Source: CAUUCF01 sp963543695 | GTDB lineage: Bacteria > Pseudomonadota > Gammaproteobacteria > UBA9339 | Direction of reading: 5' to 3' | DNA length: 49,631 nt | Assembly: GCA_963543695.1 (NCBI GenBank) | Contig: CAUUCF010000008.1 | Span: 1 to 49,631, forward strand | Shown here: positions 42,821-49,631 of the stretch, piece after piece | Numbering within the stretch: position 1 is the stretch's first letter | Layout: every line of letters starts with the position of its first letter | The notes under the pieces: model-generated | What the model saw: the letters and a program-made list of their open reading frames with translations, nothing else | Told to the model about the DNA's origin: nothing | The model's database searches: none | Translations under genes and position numbers: made by a program

Positions 42821-44023
42821 CTATAAATCTTGTAAAATTAAAGCTAAACATTGTTGCGGAGAGATTGATTCGGTATTAAATTCTCTTATTTTTTGCTGAT
42901 CCACTAACGGTATTTCCCTAAAACCAAACCCTGAAATCACCCGTTTAACATCCATACTATTAAAATAATGATGATTTCTAAATTTAGTATATAAAATATC
43001 CATAGGCACTTCGGTCTGTAGTAAAAGTTCATTAATCCCACTTCTTAAAGCTACTATTCTTTTTGCTCTTTTAGCTAACGCAAATACTTCGGTAAAATTC
43101 AAAGGACAAGTTTTATAATGCGCTTGGTATAGCAGTTGCTTGCCGCGATTCGTCACGTTAAAAAAAACATCATAACCTTTTTGTTGGCATTTCTGTATTA
43201 ATTGCTCCCAAAAATCTTTGGAATACGCTTCACAAGAATTAGCTTCTGGAGCTACGAAGACAAATCGCTCTAACTTTAACCCCATTTGTTCCATTTTCAC
43301 TAACAATGCTTGTTCAACCGTGAAAGGCACTACCATTTTATTTAAAGTCAATCGTTCTACCGTAAAATTAAGTTGCTTTAAAATAGCACTAAAGTAATGA
43401 CTCTTTCCTGGCGGATAATATTTGATATCGTACTCTACCTGTTTAAAATAATTAGCTTTAAATAACAAAAAGAACCGAAAAGGCCACATTTGAAAAGAAT
43501 CTTCGACAAAATTAAGGCGTATTTTTCTTAAATAAAGGTAAGGTAAATCAGCACATAATAAACGTATCAAATCAACATGATAAGGTAAAGTAGCGATTAG
43601 TAACGGATTTTTACTCCCGTTACGCTTTATTAAAAGCCTAATCACGTATGCTAACGTTAAATATACTTCTCCGCTGTGTGCACTTAAAATATAAATATCG
43701 TCATATCGTTTATCTAAAAAGGGAAAATATCGTTTTTTGAATTGCGCTTTTAAATCTCTCGAATAAATTTTTTGTTTAAAAAGGTAATAGTGACAATCAT
43801 TTGCTTTTTCTAAACGTTTGATAAGAGAAAATCCTGCTATTTGCCAATCTAACGAATAGGTATTAGCCCGCACGTCATGAAGTCGAACCGTTTTAAAAAT
43901 TCCCCCTAAAAAACGACGTTCAACACTTGCGGTTAAATAATCCGTCGTTTGTGACATTACGGTTAAACCGCAGCATTTAACCGTTGTTTGGCATTTACCA
44001 TTAATACGTTCACTTTTTTTCAT
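42821..44023 (-). CDS. Glycosyltransferase-like protein of a surface-polysaccharide module
   Basis: A 400-residue protein I cannot name. It has no membrane segment and looks like a two-domain GT-B enzyme. The C-terminal half has the pattern FVFVAPEANSCEAYSKDFWEQL (read VFVAPEANSC, DFWEQL), GYDVFFNVTN, LNFTEVFALAKRAKRIVALRSGINELL, which recalls GT9/heptosyltransferase-type C-domains in capsule and O-antigen loci: nucleotide-sugar site followed by a monitored 'RSG-x-x-E' loop. The N-terminal part contains a Cys-rich stretch (CQTTVKCCGL). The start at 44023 has no clear ribosome-binding site; the ATG at 43957 is an alternative. It follows the HAD gene on the same strand after 94 bases, so it probably acts in the same pathway. 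Confidence 0.5.
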   Translation of the reverse strand: MKKSERINGKCQTTVKCCGLTVMSQTTDYLTASVERRFLGGIFKTVRLHDVRANTYSLDWQIAGFSLIKRLEKANDCHYYLFKQKIYSRDLKAQFKKRYFPFLDKRYDDIYILSAHSGEVYLTLAYVIRLLIKRNGSKNPLLIATLPYHVDLIRLLCADLPYLYLRKIRLNFVEDSFQMWPFRFFLLFKANYFKQVEYDIKYYPPGKSHYFSAILKQLNFTVERLTLNKMVVPFTVEQALLVKMEQMGLKLERFVFVAPEANSCEAYSKDFWEQLIQKCQQKGYDVFFNVTNRGKQLLYQAHYKTCPLNFTEVFALAKRAKRIVALRSGINELLLQTEVPMDILYTKFRNHHYFNSMDVKRVISGFGFREIPLVDQQKIREFNTESISPQQCLALILQDL

Positions 44024-44117
44024 TTTACGATGCTATGGTATTCTTGACGATTTTATTTTTCCTACCGTTTTATCTTTCCATTTCATTACAAATTAAAAAT
44101 CATTCTCAGTTAAAAAA

Positions 44118-44486
44118 TCAAATTTGTTCCTCTATCTGAAAATCTAAATTAAAAACCGCATTTCTCGGTTGACAAATCGCATAAGCACATTGTAAACCAC
44201 TAGGTTTATTATCGTTTACTAAAATTCTCTCACCCATCGGCATATCCGTTAATAGATAATCGTAACGCAAATTATTATCAGCTAAAAATCGTTTTAACCC
44301 AGTTAAATTACTTTGTTTTCTCGCCGTTAAAATAATAATTTTATCTTGCGACGGAATTTTAGCAAAAAAATTTCTTACCCCTTCTAACAAAGTATCATAA
44401 CCGTCCTGTTTATAACCGTTATGTTTAACCAGTGTACCATCTAAATCTAAAATCCACGTATGGCCTAACTTAGAAAGTTTTAACAT
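44118..44486 (-). CDS. Small HAD-family phosphatase
   Basis: 122 residues of a minimal HAD hydrolase without a large cap. Motif I is LDLDGTLVKHNGY (nucleophile Asp about residue 16), motif II is IIILTARK (Thr about 55) and motif IV is LVNDNKPSGL, with the second acidic residue as Asp-Asn-Lys. Related small HADs are found beside sugar- or polyol-nucleotide genes in capsule loci. It begins three bases after the stop of the fused nucleotidyltransferase, so both are co-translated; a role in trimming a sugar or polyol phosphate intermediate is an inference. Confidence 0.7.
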   Translation of the reverse strand: MLKLSKLGHTWILDLDGTLVKHNGYKQDGYDTLLEGVRNFFAKIPSQDKIIILTARKQSNLTGLKRFLADNNLRYDYLLTDMPMGERILVNDNKPSGLQCAYAICQPRNAVFNLDFQIEEQI

Positions 44487-44489
44487 ACT

Positions 44490-45992
44490 TTAAAGTACCT
44501 CCCCTAATTTCACAATACCGTTATAAAATGCTCCACAAATACTATCGTAATCTTCCCAAGCATAAGTGGTCAAACTTAGCCAAATAATCGCGTGTAATAA
44601 TTTAATTTTATATTTACTTACTTCCGGCAAGCAATCGAAAAAGAATTCTTCCATATCGGCCCAATTATTAGGTTTAATTGCAAATTCAACCTGTTGATTT
44701 TGGATATCTAAAGTAAATTTTTTCCGGTTAAATTGATCGTATTCCCCTTTTAAAGAATAATATAGCTTAGCCCAATCATAATCAACGTCTCCGTAAAACT
44801 TAGTTTCCCCGAAATATCCTCGGGGATCGATTAAAACGGCTTTCATATTAAACGTATCGAACATTAAATTAGAAAAAGTACAATCTCCGTGAATTAATTT
44901 AAATTCTTTTGGATACACTTCCTTTAAAGCGAACTGTAGTTCTGCTTGATTAAAAAGTACGTTCTTATAATACTGGCCATTAATTTTAATAAATTCCTGA
45001 TCCGCAAAAGGAACTAAATTTGCCACTTTCGCTAAACGATCCAAAGTTTTATCGAAATAAGTATTTTGCACGTCTGTTATATTGACAGGTTGGACCGGTT
45101 CAAGATGATGTAGCGTTTGTAAGGCGTCTATTAGTTTGGTTAAAATCTCTTGTTTTTGAGATTTAGTTAAACAATCGTATTCATAAATATTTTTACCTGA
45201 TACCCTTTTCATTTTTAAAGGTTGATACTCGTAAATTTCAGGAATATTAGCGTATTGAAGTTTACTGACGTGTTGGTACCAAGCGATTTCGTTTTCGGCT
45301 ATTTTTTGCCCCTGTGCATTAACCGCACGTTTAATAATGACGTCGTTATTAAATTCGATCGCATTAAAAGGTCGACAACGTGGAGTCAAATCGTTACTAT
45401 CGGAATAAGATAATAGCGTTCCAATTTCTTTAGTACCGTATAAATCTAAGCGTTGAAACGAGATCGTTTGTTTCTGTAACCAATCGACAAATGCTCCTTC
45501 TTCTTCTATTTTTGCCAACAAACGTTTATTTTCAAAAATAAATAACCCTGCTACTCCGTTTTCTTTCGAAGGTTGTTTAAGAAATTGATTATCTACAAAT
45601 GACCACCGACATTCAAATTCTTTAGCAATACCGATATAATTTCCTACGGTTTCAGGAATCGTAAATTGTTCGGCTAAAATCAAATCGCACCAAATTAACA
45701 TCAAAGGTTCATCTTCTTTAAAGTTAACCATGGCTTCTTTAATTCCTGCGATCGTTCCTTGTTTTTGCGCTTCTACGATCGCATATTTATATTGTTGACC
45801 AAACGATTTTAAATATTTTTGTAAAACGTCTTTTTTATAGTCGGCAATTATCGTAAATTCAGAATCTTTAAATTTTTGGAAAAGATAAAAAATTATCGGC
45901 AAATTATTAACCGGCACTAAACATTTGGGTTTGTTTCTTGTTAAACCTTCTAACCTTGTCCCTTTACCACCGGCTTGTATTATTATTTTCAT
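44490..45992 (-). CDS. Bifunctional nucleotidyltransferase / small-molecule kinase
   Basis: Two enzymes in 500 residues. Residues 1-200 are a nucleotidyltransferase of the GT-A-like fold: IIQAGGKGTRLEGLTRNKPK (4-23), VPVNNLPI, and WCDLI with the metal Asp103. Residues 215-500 are an aminoglycoside/choline-kinase-like phosphotransferase: LKMKRVSGKNIYEY, catalytic loop LIHGDCTFSNL (HGD 368-370) and the metal motif LIDPRGYFG (389-397). The pair suggests phosphorylation of an alcohol or sugar and its activation to an NDP-derivative for transfer to a surface glycan, as in LicA/LicC-type systems; the substrate is unknown. It is the first gene of the module with the HAD phosphatase and the glycosyltransferase-like protein. 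Confidence 0.82.
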   Translation of the reverse strand: MKIIIQAGGKGTRLEGLTRNKPKCLVPVNNLPIIFYLFQKFKDSEFTIIADYKKDVLQKYLKSFGQQYKYAIVEAQKQGTIAGIKEAMVNFKEDEPLMLIWCDLILAEQFTIPETVGNYIGIAKEFECRWSFVDNQFLKQPSKENGVAGLFIFENKRLLAKIEEEGAFVDWLQKQTISFQRLDLYGTKEIGTLLSYSDSNDLTPRCRPFNAIEFNNDVIIKRAVNAQGQKIAENEIAWYQHVSKLQYANIPEIYEYQPLKMKRVSGKNIYEYDCLTKSQKQEILTKLIDALQTLHHLEPVQPVNITDVQNTYFDKTLDRLAKVANLVPFADQEFIKINGQYYKNVLFNQAELQFALKEVYPKEFKLIHGDCTFSNLMFDTFNMKAVLIDPRGYFGETKFYGDVDYDWAKLYYSLKGEYDQFNRKKFTLDIQNQQVEFAIKPNNWADMEEFFFDCLPEVSKYKIKLLHAIIWLSLTTYAWEDYDSICGAFYNGIVKLGEVL

Positions 45993-46304
45993 TAAACTAA
46001 TTACCTCAAGGTAGTTTTTCGTCTACTTAAATTTTTAGCATTTTCGATTGCCTTTACCATTAAAAATATAAATTATTCCTCTTTTGTCAAATAACGTTTA
46101 TCCATTTTTAATTATTTACTATAATTAACATTATTTAACGCTTAATTTAATCACTGAATCAATTAATTAAAAAATAAAGCCTTTGAACAAAAATTATTTT
46201 TTCTTCGTGCAGCCTTTAATTCGCTTTTAAAAAATCTCCCCCCTTATCCTTCTTAAAGAGCTTGACATTTTACCGAAATAGTGTTTTGCTATTTCGATGT
46301 TGTT
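45993..46304. other. 312-base intergenic gap before tRNA-Glu
   Basis: Very AT-rich. No ORF with a supportable start is present on either strand. It must hold the promoter of the minus-strand polysaccharide module on the left. On the right it has a TTGACA box (46262-46267) and an inverted repeat (46274-46296) described separately. Nothing else stands out. Confidence 0.6.
46262..46296 (+). promoter_or_regulatory. Putative tRNA-Glu promoter with an embedded palindrome
   Basis: A perfect TTGACA at 46262-46267 is followed, after 17 bases, by the weak -10 TTTGCT (46285-46290). Between and over the -10 lies CGAAATAG (46274-46281) / CTATTTCG (46289-46296), a perfect eight-base inverted repeat with a seven-base spacer. 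It may be an operator or a hairpin at the very start of the transcript. Confidence 0.4.
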
Positions 46305-46378
46305 GTCCCCATCGTCTAGCAGGCTTAGGACATCGCCCTTTCACGGCGGTAACATGGGTTCGAATCCCGTTGGGGACG
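46305..46378 (+). tRNA. tRNA-Glu (UUC)
   Basis: The seven-base acceptor arm GTCCCCA pairs with TGGGGAC. The anticodon stem-loop CCGCC-CTTTCAC-GGCGG carries TTC at 46339-46341. The T arm is TGGG/CCCG-like with GGTTCGAATCC. It closely follows the E. coli tRNA-Glu pattern, and the discriminator base is G46378. The CCA end is not encoded, so CCA-adding enzyme is required. A ten-base inverted repeat (46378-46387 with 46420-46429) downstream could act in termination or processing. Confidence 0.96.
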
Positions 46379-46398
46379 TATTTTAATGAAAAATTAGT

Positions 46399-46427
46399 TA
46401 GACAAGTTTTCTAAAATATATTAAAAT
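46399..46427 (+). promoter_or_regulatory. Predicted promoter of the MFS-yqgF-bepA operon
   Basis: TAGACA (46399-46404), a 17-base spacer and TAAAAT (46422-46427) match sigma-70 boxes with one mismatch each. The expected start is about 23 bases before the ATG at 46457. Confidence 0.5.
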
Positions 46428-46456
46428 ACGCTCATTTTTAATATCGAAGATAAATT

Positions 46457-47710
46457 ATGATGAAAACAACAACTCGTTCGTGGGTAGTAGTATTGGCTAC
46501 TTCTCTTTTTTTCTTTTATGTTTTTATCCAAATGAATTTGTTCAATGCGATCAACGAGCAAATTACGCAAGATTTTGCTTTTTCGGCTGAACAAATTAGT
46601 CAATTATTTTCTAGTTATTTTTGGGGAAATTTATTTTTCGTTTTTCCTGCCGGTATTGCTTTAGACCGTTTTTCTCCTAAAAAGCTAGTGATTAGTGCGT
46701 TTTTGTCGGCAGTAATTCTTACTTATTTATTTTCTATCGCTTCTAATTTTCAATTTTTATGGTTTACTCGCTTACTAATAGGAGTTTGCGGTTCTTTCTG
46801 TTTTTTAAGCGCGGTAAAAGTGACTTCGCTTTGGTTTGAGCCTAAAAATACCGGTTTCGTTGTTTCGATGTTCGTTGCTTTAGCAACATTAGGAGGGGTA
46901 ATTGCTCAAACGCCGTTGAGTTTATTAACGTTAAAGATCGGCTGGCGTGCCGCAATGAAATTGGTTGCTTTCTTCGGTTGTTTTTTAGTATTACTGCAAT
47001 TCATTTTCGTTAAAGATAAAGTCGTAGAACATCGTGAAGATCATAATAAAGATCAAAATAATTTCTTCCAATCGTTAAAAGCAGTATTGCTCAACCCTCA
47101 AAATTGGTTAGCCGGTTCGTTCATCAGTTTATTAAATTTCCCTTCGTACGTTTTTGGCGGATCTTGGGGAGTACCATTTTTAAAACAAGTACACCATTTT
47201 TCGATTGGACACGCTACTTTAATCACGAGTATGATTTTCATCGGCATGATCATTGGTTCTCCGTTTGCCGGGTATTATTCTGACAAAATAAACTTAAGAA
47301 GAAAACCGATGTTAATCGGAGCTTTAGGGACGATTATAACGTTAGTGGCTATTATGTATTTACCTAGTTACTCACTATTAGTTGCAGCTTTACTCTTTTT
47401 AGGCCTTGGTTTTATTATGGGCTTCCAAGTAGTAGGTTATCCGGTAATTACCGAAAGTAATCCGATCACAGTGACCGCTACCGCTTCTAGTATTAGTTCT
47501 ATTTTAATTATGGGAGCAGGTACTTTAGTAGCTTGGTACGGTAAATTATTAGACTTAGGTAATAATACGCTCAACGGTCAAATGATTTACAGTAAAATTG
47601 ATTTTTTAAGGGCTAACTGGTTCGTTCTAGCCGGAGTCATTATCGCGTTAATTGCTGCTTTTTTAACGAAAGAAACTTTCGGTAAATTATACCAAAGCAA
47701 TGTCAAATAA
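46457..47710 (+). CDS. Major facilitator superfamily transporter
   Basis: A 417-residue protein with about twelve hydrophobic segments in two halves of six and a charged central loop (about 195-215, with HREDHNKDQNN). MFS signatures: the loop 2-3 motif GIALDRFSPKK, which is a form of G-x-x-x-D-R-x-G-R-R, and its repeat in the second half AGYYSDKINLRRKP. The family resembles MFS carriers of intracellular Legionellales (the Pht-like group, amino acids or nucleosides), but substrate cannot be read from the sequence. It overlaps yqgF by 11 bases. Confidence 0.88.
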   Translation: MMKTTTRSWVVVLATSLFFFYVFIQMNLFNAINEQITQDFAFSAEQISQLFSSYFWGNLFFVFPAGIALDRFSPKKLVISAFLSAVILTYLFSIASNFQFLWFTRLLIGVCGSFCFLSAVKVTSLWFEPKNTGFVVSMFVALATLGGVIAQTPLSLLTLKIGWRAAMKLVAFFGCFLVLLQFIFVKDKVVEHREDHNKDQNNFFQSLKAVLLNPQNWLAGSFISLLNFPSYVFGGSWGVPFLKQVHHFSIGHATLITSMIFIGMIIGSPFAGYYSDKINLRRKPMLIGALGTIITLVAIMYLPSYSLLVAALLFLGLGFIMGFQVVGYPVITESNPITVTATASSISSILIMGAGTLVAWYGKLLDLGNNTLNGQMIYSKIDFLRANWFVLAGVIIALIAAFLTKETFGKLYQSNVK

Positions 47711-48128
47711 CGTATTTATTGGTTTAGATTTTGGCACTAAAAAATTTGGAGTGGCCGTTGGCCAACAAATAACTAGAACTTCTACTGCATTACCGATCAT
47801 TCGTTATCGTAATGCGGTAGAATTATGGCGAGCATTAGACAACTTAATTGAAACTTGGTCTCCTAACGGTATAGTGTTAGGTATTCCTTATCGCATCGAT
47901 GGTAACAATTCCACTGTAACTACCCAAGCTTTAGCTTTTTATCAAGCACTAAAAAAGCATTTTCAAATTCCAATTTACCGCAGCGATGAAACCCTGACCA
48001 GTTTAACGGTTAGAAATTATTTAAAATTAAAATACCCGCATAAAAAAATTACCGAAATAGATAGTTATGCGGCTTGCTTAATTTTAGAAGGATGGTTAAA
48101 TCACTATGCGCATTTGGCTACTTATTAG
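47700..48128 (+). CDS. yqgF: Putative pre-16S rRNA nuclease / Holliday-junction resolvase-like YqgF
   Basis: RNase H-fold protein of the RuvX/YqgF family, in E. coli required for 16S rRNA 5' processing. The 142 residues (E. coli 138) start with GLDFGTKKFGVAVG (catalytic Asp10) and continue with GIVLGIPYRIDG and the DETLTSL motif; the last acidic residue of the site lies in EIDSYAACLILEGWL. It overlaps the MFS gene in front and bepA behind (23 bases). Confidence 0.94.
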   Translation: MSNNVFIGLDFGTKKFGVAVGQQITRTSTALPIIRYRNAVELWRALDNLIETWSPNGIVLGIPYRIDGNNSTVTTQALAFYQALKKHFQIPIYRSDETLTSLTVRNYLKLKYPHKKITEIDSYAACLILEGWLNHYAHLATY

Positions 48129-49482
48129 TTTAGTTTTACTTTCCCCTGTGTCGTTAAGTATTAATGACCAAAATAATCGTGCCATTATCTTGTCAGAAGA
48201 ACGTCAACAAGGTGAACAATTATTGAATATACTATACGACGAATGCACTTTCATTGAAGACACTATTGCTCATGAATATTTTTCTAGCTTAATTAAACGT
48301 CTATTACAAAACACCGAATTAGCTAACCATGAAAACGTTTGTTTAATCATTAAAAATACGGCCTTAAACGCGTTTGCTGGACCAGCGGGCATTGTTGGTA
48401 TTAATACTGGCACTTTTCAAGCTTGTCAACACGAAGGAGAACTAGCCGCTATTTTAGCCCATGAAACAGCTCACCTTCTGCAAAGGCATCTACAGCAACT
48501 AGCAAGGCGTTCAAAAGCAGACACCTTTACTACCATTTTAGGTTTAATTTTAGGATCTTTATTAACTCCTATTAATTCAGATTTAGGTTTAGGCGCTGCT
48601 TATACTAGTCTAGGGAGCATCGCATACCAACAACTAAATTATTCTAGAGTTCATGAAAAAGAAGCTGATCAAGTGGGATTGAAAATTTTATTTAACGCCG
48701 GGTTTAATCCGTTATGGATGCCTAAAATATTTGAGCGTTTTCAACAAGTATCTTTAAATTACCGAGAAAATTTTCCCAAATGGTTTTCTACTCACCCGCT
48801 AGATCAAGAGCGCATTAGTTACACGTACGATCAAGCCACTACTTACCCTTTAAAGCATTACACTGAAGATTATACTTATAATTTAGTTCGTACCAGAATA
48901 GCTTTTCTACAAAATTTACCGATACAAAACGAAGATCCTCAAATTAATTCCATAGAAAAAAATTATTATCAGTTACTAAAAAACCTACAAACAAACACTA
49001 ATCATACACAAACGGTCGCTCAGTTAAAATTTTTAAAAAAAGCTTTACCTAACCATTTTTTGATTTCATTAGCAGAAGCTGAATATTATTTTAACCGTCA
49101 CGACTTAAATCAAGCCTTACGAATTTTAAAACAATTATATGACACTCAACCGTTTAATTTAGCCATTATTTTAAAATATACTGAATTACTTAATTACGAT
49201 AAACAATTTGAAGAAAGTCAAGAAATTTTACGCAGTAGTTACTTGCAAACTAATCGTTTAGAACTATTAGAAGCGTTAATCAAAGTGTACAATCTACGCG
49301 ATCAAAAAATTAACAGTTACCTGACTCAAATTACTTTATATGAAAAATTACAACAAAATAAAAAAGCTCTTTTGCTAATTAATATGCTTTTAAAAAATCC
49401 CAAAGCCCTACAAACTGAACAATTATTAAAATTACAAACTAAACAAAAAATACTCCAAAACAAAGAATCTATCTCAAATTAA
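48106..49482 (+). CDS. bepA: M48-family periplasmic metalloprotease/chaperone BepA-like
   Basis: BepA (YfgC) helps LptD assembly and degrades misassembled outer-membrane proteins. The 458 residues (E. coli 487) start with a signal peptide (MRIWLLISLVLLSPVSLS). The zinc site is HETAH at about 122-126, with the third ligand in VHEKEADQVGL (Glu about 188). The C-terminal half (about 290-450) is helical TPR-like. The gene overlaps yqgF by 23 bases, so it is the third gene of the operon. Confidence 0.92.
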   Translation: MRIWLLISLVLLSPVSLSINDQNNRAIILSEERQQGEQLLNILYDECTFIEDTIAHEYFSSLIKRLLQNTELANHENVCLIIKNTALNAFAGPAGIVGINTGTFQACQHEGELAAILAHETAHLLQRHLQQLARRSKADTFTTILGLILGSLLTPINSDLGLGAAYTSLGSIAYQQLNYSRVHEKEADQVGLKILFNAGFNPLWMPKIFERFQQVSLNYRENFPKWFSTHPLDQERISYTYDQATTYPLKHYTEDYTYNLVRTRIAFLQNLPIQNEDPQINSIEKNYYQLLKNLQTNTNHTQTVAQLKFLKKALPNHFLISLAEAEYYFNRHDLNQALRILKQLYDTQPFNLAIILKYTELLNYDKQFEESQEILRSSYLQTNRLELLEALIKVYNLRDQKINSYLTQITLYEKLQQNKKALLLINMLLKNPKALQTEQLLKLQTKQKILQNKESISN

Positions 49483-49586
49483 CTCGATCTATTTTTTTAA
49501 TCACTAAACAATAATATCGATTTAGCTTAAACGAACCTCAATAGTAAAAAAACTTGATTCATAAATCAAAATTGCAAAAAAAAAGC

Positions 49587-49614
49587 TTTTCAAAAGGGAA
49601 AAAGTAGGTATACT
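49587..49614 (+). promoter_or_regulatory. Possible promoter at the right edge
   Basis: TTTTCA (49587-49592), a 16-base spacer and TATACT (49609-49614) point out of the window to the right. The 149 bases after bepA hold no ORF that I can support and no clear terminator hairpin. Confidence 0.3.
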
Positions 49615-49631
49615 GAGAGCAAGATTAACTA

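Noticed and set aside
45222..45413. Plus-strand ORF opposite the nucleotidyltransferase-kinase gene
   Set aside because: Lies wholly inside a well-supported gene on the other strand, without binding site or family features.
46421..46603. Minus-strand ORF of 60 codons at the start of the MFS gene
   Set aside because: Overlaps the MFS promoter and first coding bases; translation has no recognisable features.

Overview
The window is a low-GC, gene-dense piece of a bacterial chromosome, almost certainly from an intracellular gammaproteobacterium of or near the Legionellales (Legionella/Coxiella/Rickettsiella-like). The main evidence is a contiguous Dot/Icm type IVB secretion cluster in the ancestral gene order. 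The housekeeping genes (lolA, bepA, rluD, plsY, comEA, suhB, typA) are of gammaproteobacterial type. Several proteins are shortened or diverged and gene overlaps are frequent, as expected for a host-restricted genome. I cannot name the species from the sequence.

Layout. (1) 1-1149: a sparse, AT-rich edge with two small genes for peptides carrying bacteriocin-type double-glycine leaders. A short ORF of clearly higher GC lies between them, and a terminator and a nested palindrome follow. (2) 1150-10660, minus strand: asmA-like, prfA, kdpA, kdpB, kdpC, lolA and topA, tightly packed or overlapping down to lolA. (3) 10774-25875, minus strand: Dot/Icm block icmT-S-P-O-N-L-L'-K-E-G-C-D-J-B (dotM, dotL, dotK, two dotI paralogues, dotH, dotG, dotF, dotE, dotP, dotN, dotO), read from a promoter just right of icmT. 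icmQ/icmR are missing between icmS and icmP, icmM/dotJ is replaced by a second icmL, and icmF/dotU do not follow icmB. (4) 26129-32515: comEA, then glmM and ftsH (minus), then suhB-typA (plus). (5) 32600-36961, minus: plsY, dotA and icmV, followed by a third double-glycine-leader gene that encodes a Cys-rich membrane protein. (6) 37081-41601, minus: a TraT-like lipoprotein, ftsK-rluD and def. (7) 41692-42797: dprA, split by a 29-bp tandem duplication. (8) 42821-45992, minus: a three-gene surface-polysaccharide module (fused nucleotidyltransferase/phosphotransferase, HAD phosphatase, glycosyltransferase-like protein). (9) 46305-49482, plus: tRNA-Glu(UUC), an MFS transporter, yqgF and bepA.

How the parts work together. 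The Dot/Icm genes supply the inner-membrane coupling complex (DotL, DotM, DotN, IcmS), the DotO ATPase, the core (DotF, DotG, DotH, with DotK), DotI paralogues, and the small membrane proteins IcmT, IcmD, IcmC, IcmV and DotA. DotB, DotC, DotD, IcmW, IcmX, IcmQ and IcmF/DotU must be encoded elsewhere or be absent. The most unusual element is a family of at least three short precursors sharing the leader pattern M-K/R-x-L-x-x-x-x-L-S/T-x-V/I-N-G/R-G. One of them sits directly behind dotA-icmV. They look like substrates of a C39-peptidase ABC exporter not encoded here, and I know of no description of such peptides linked to Dot/Icm genes.
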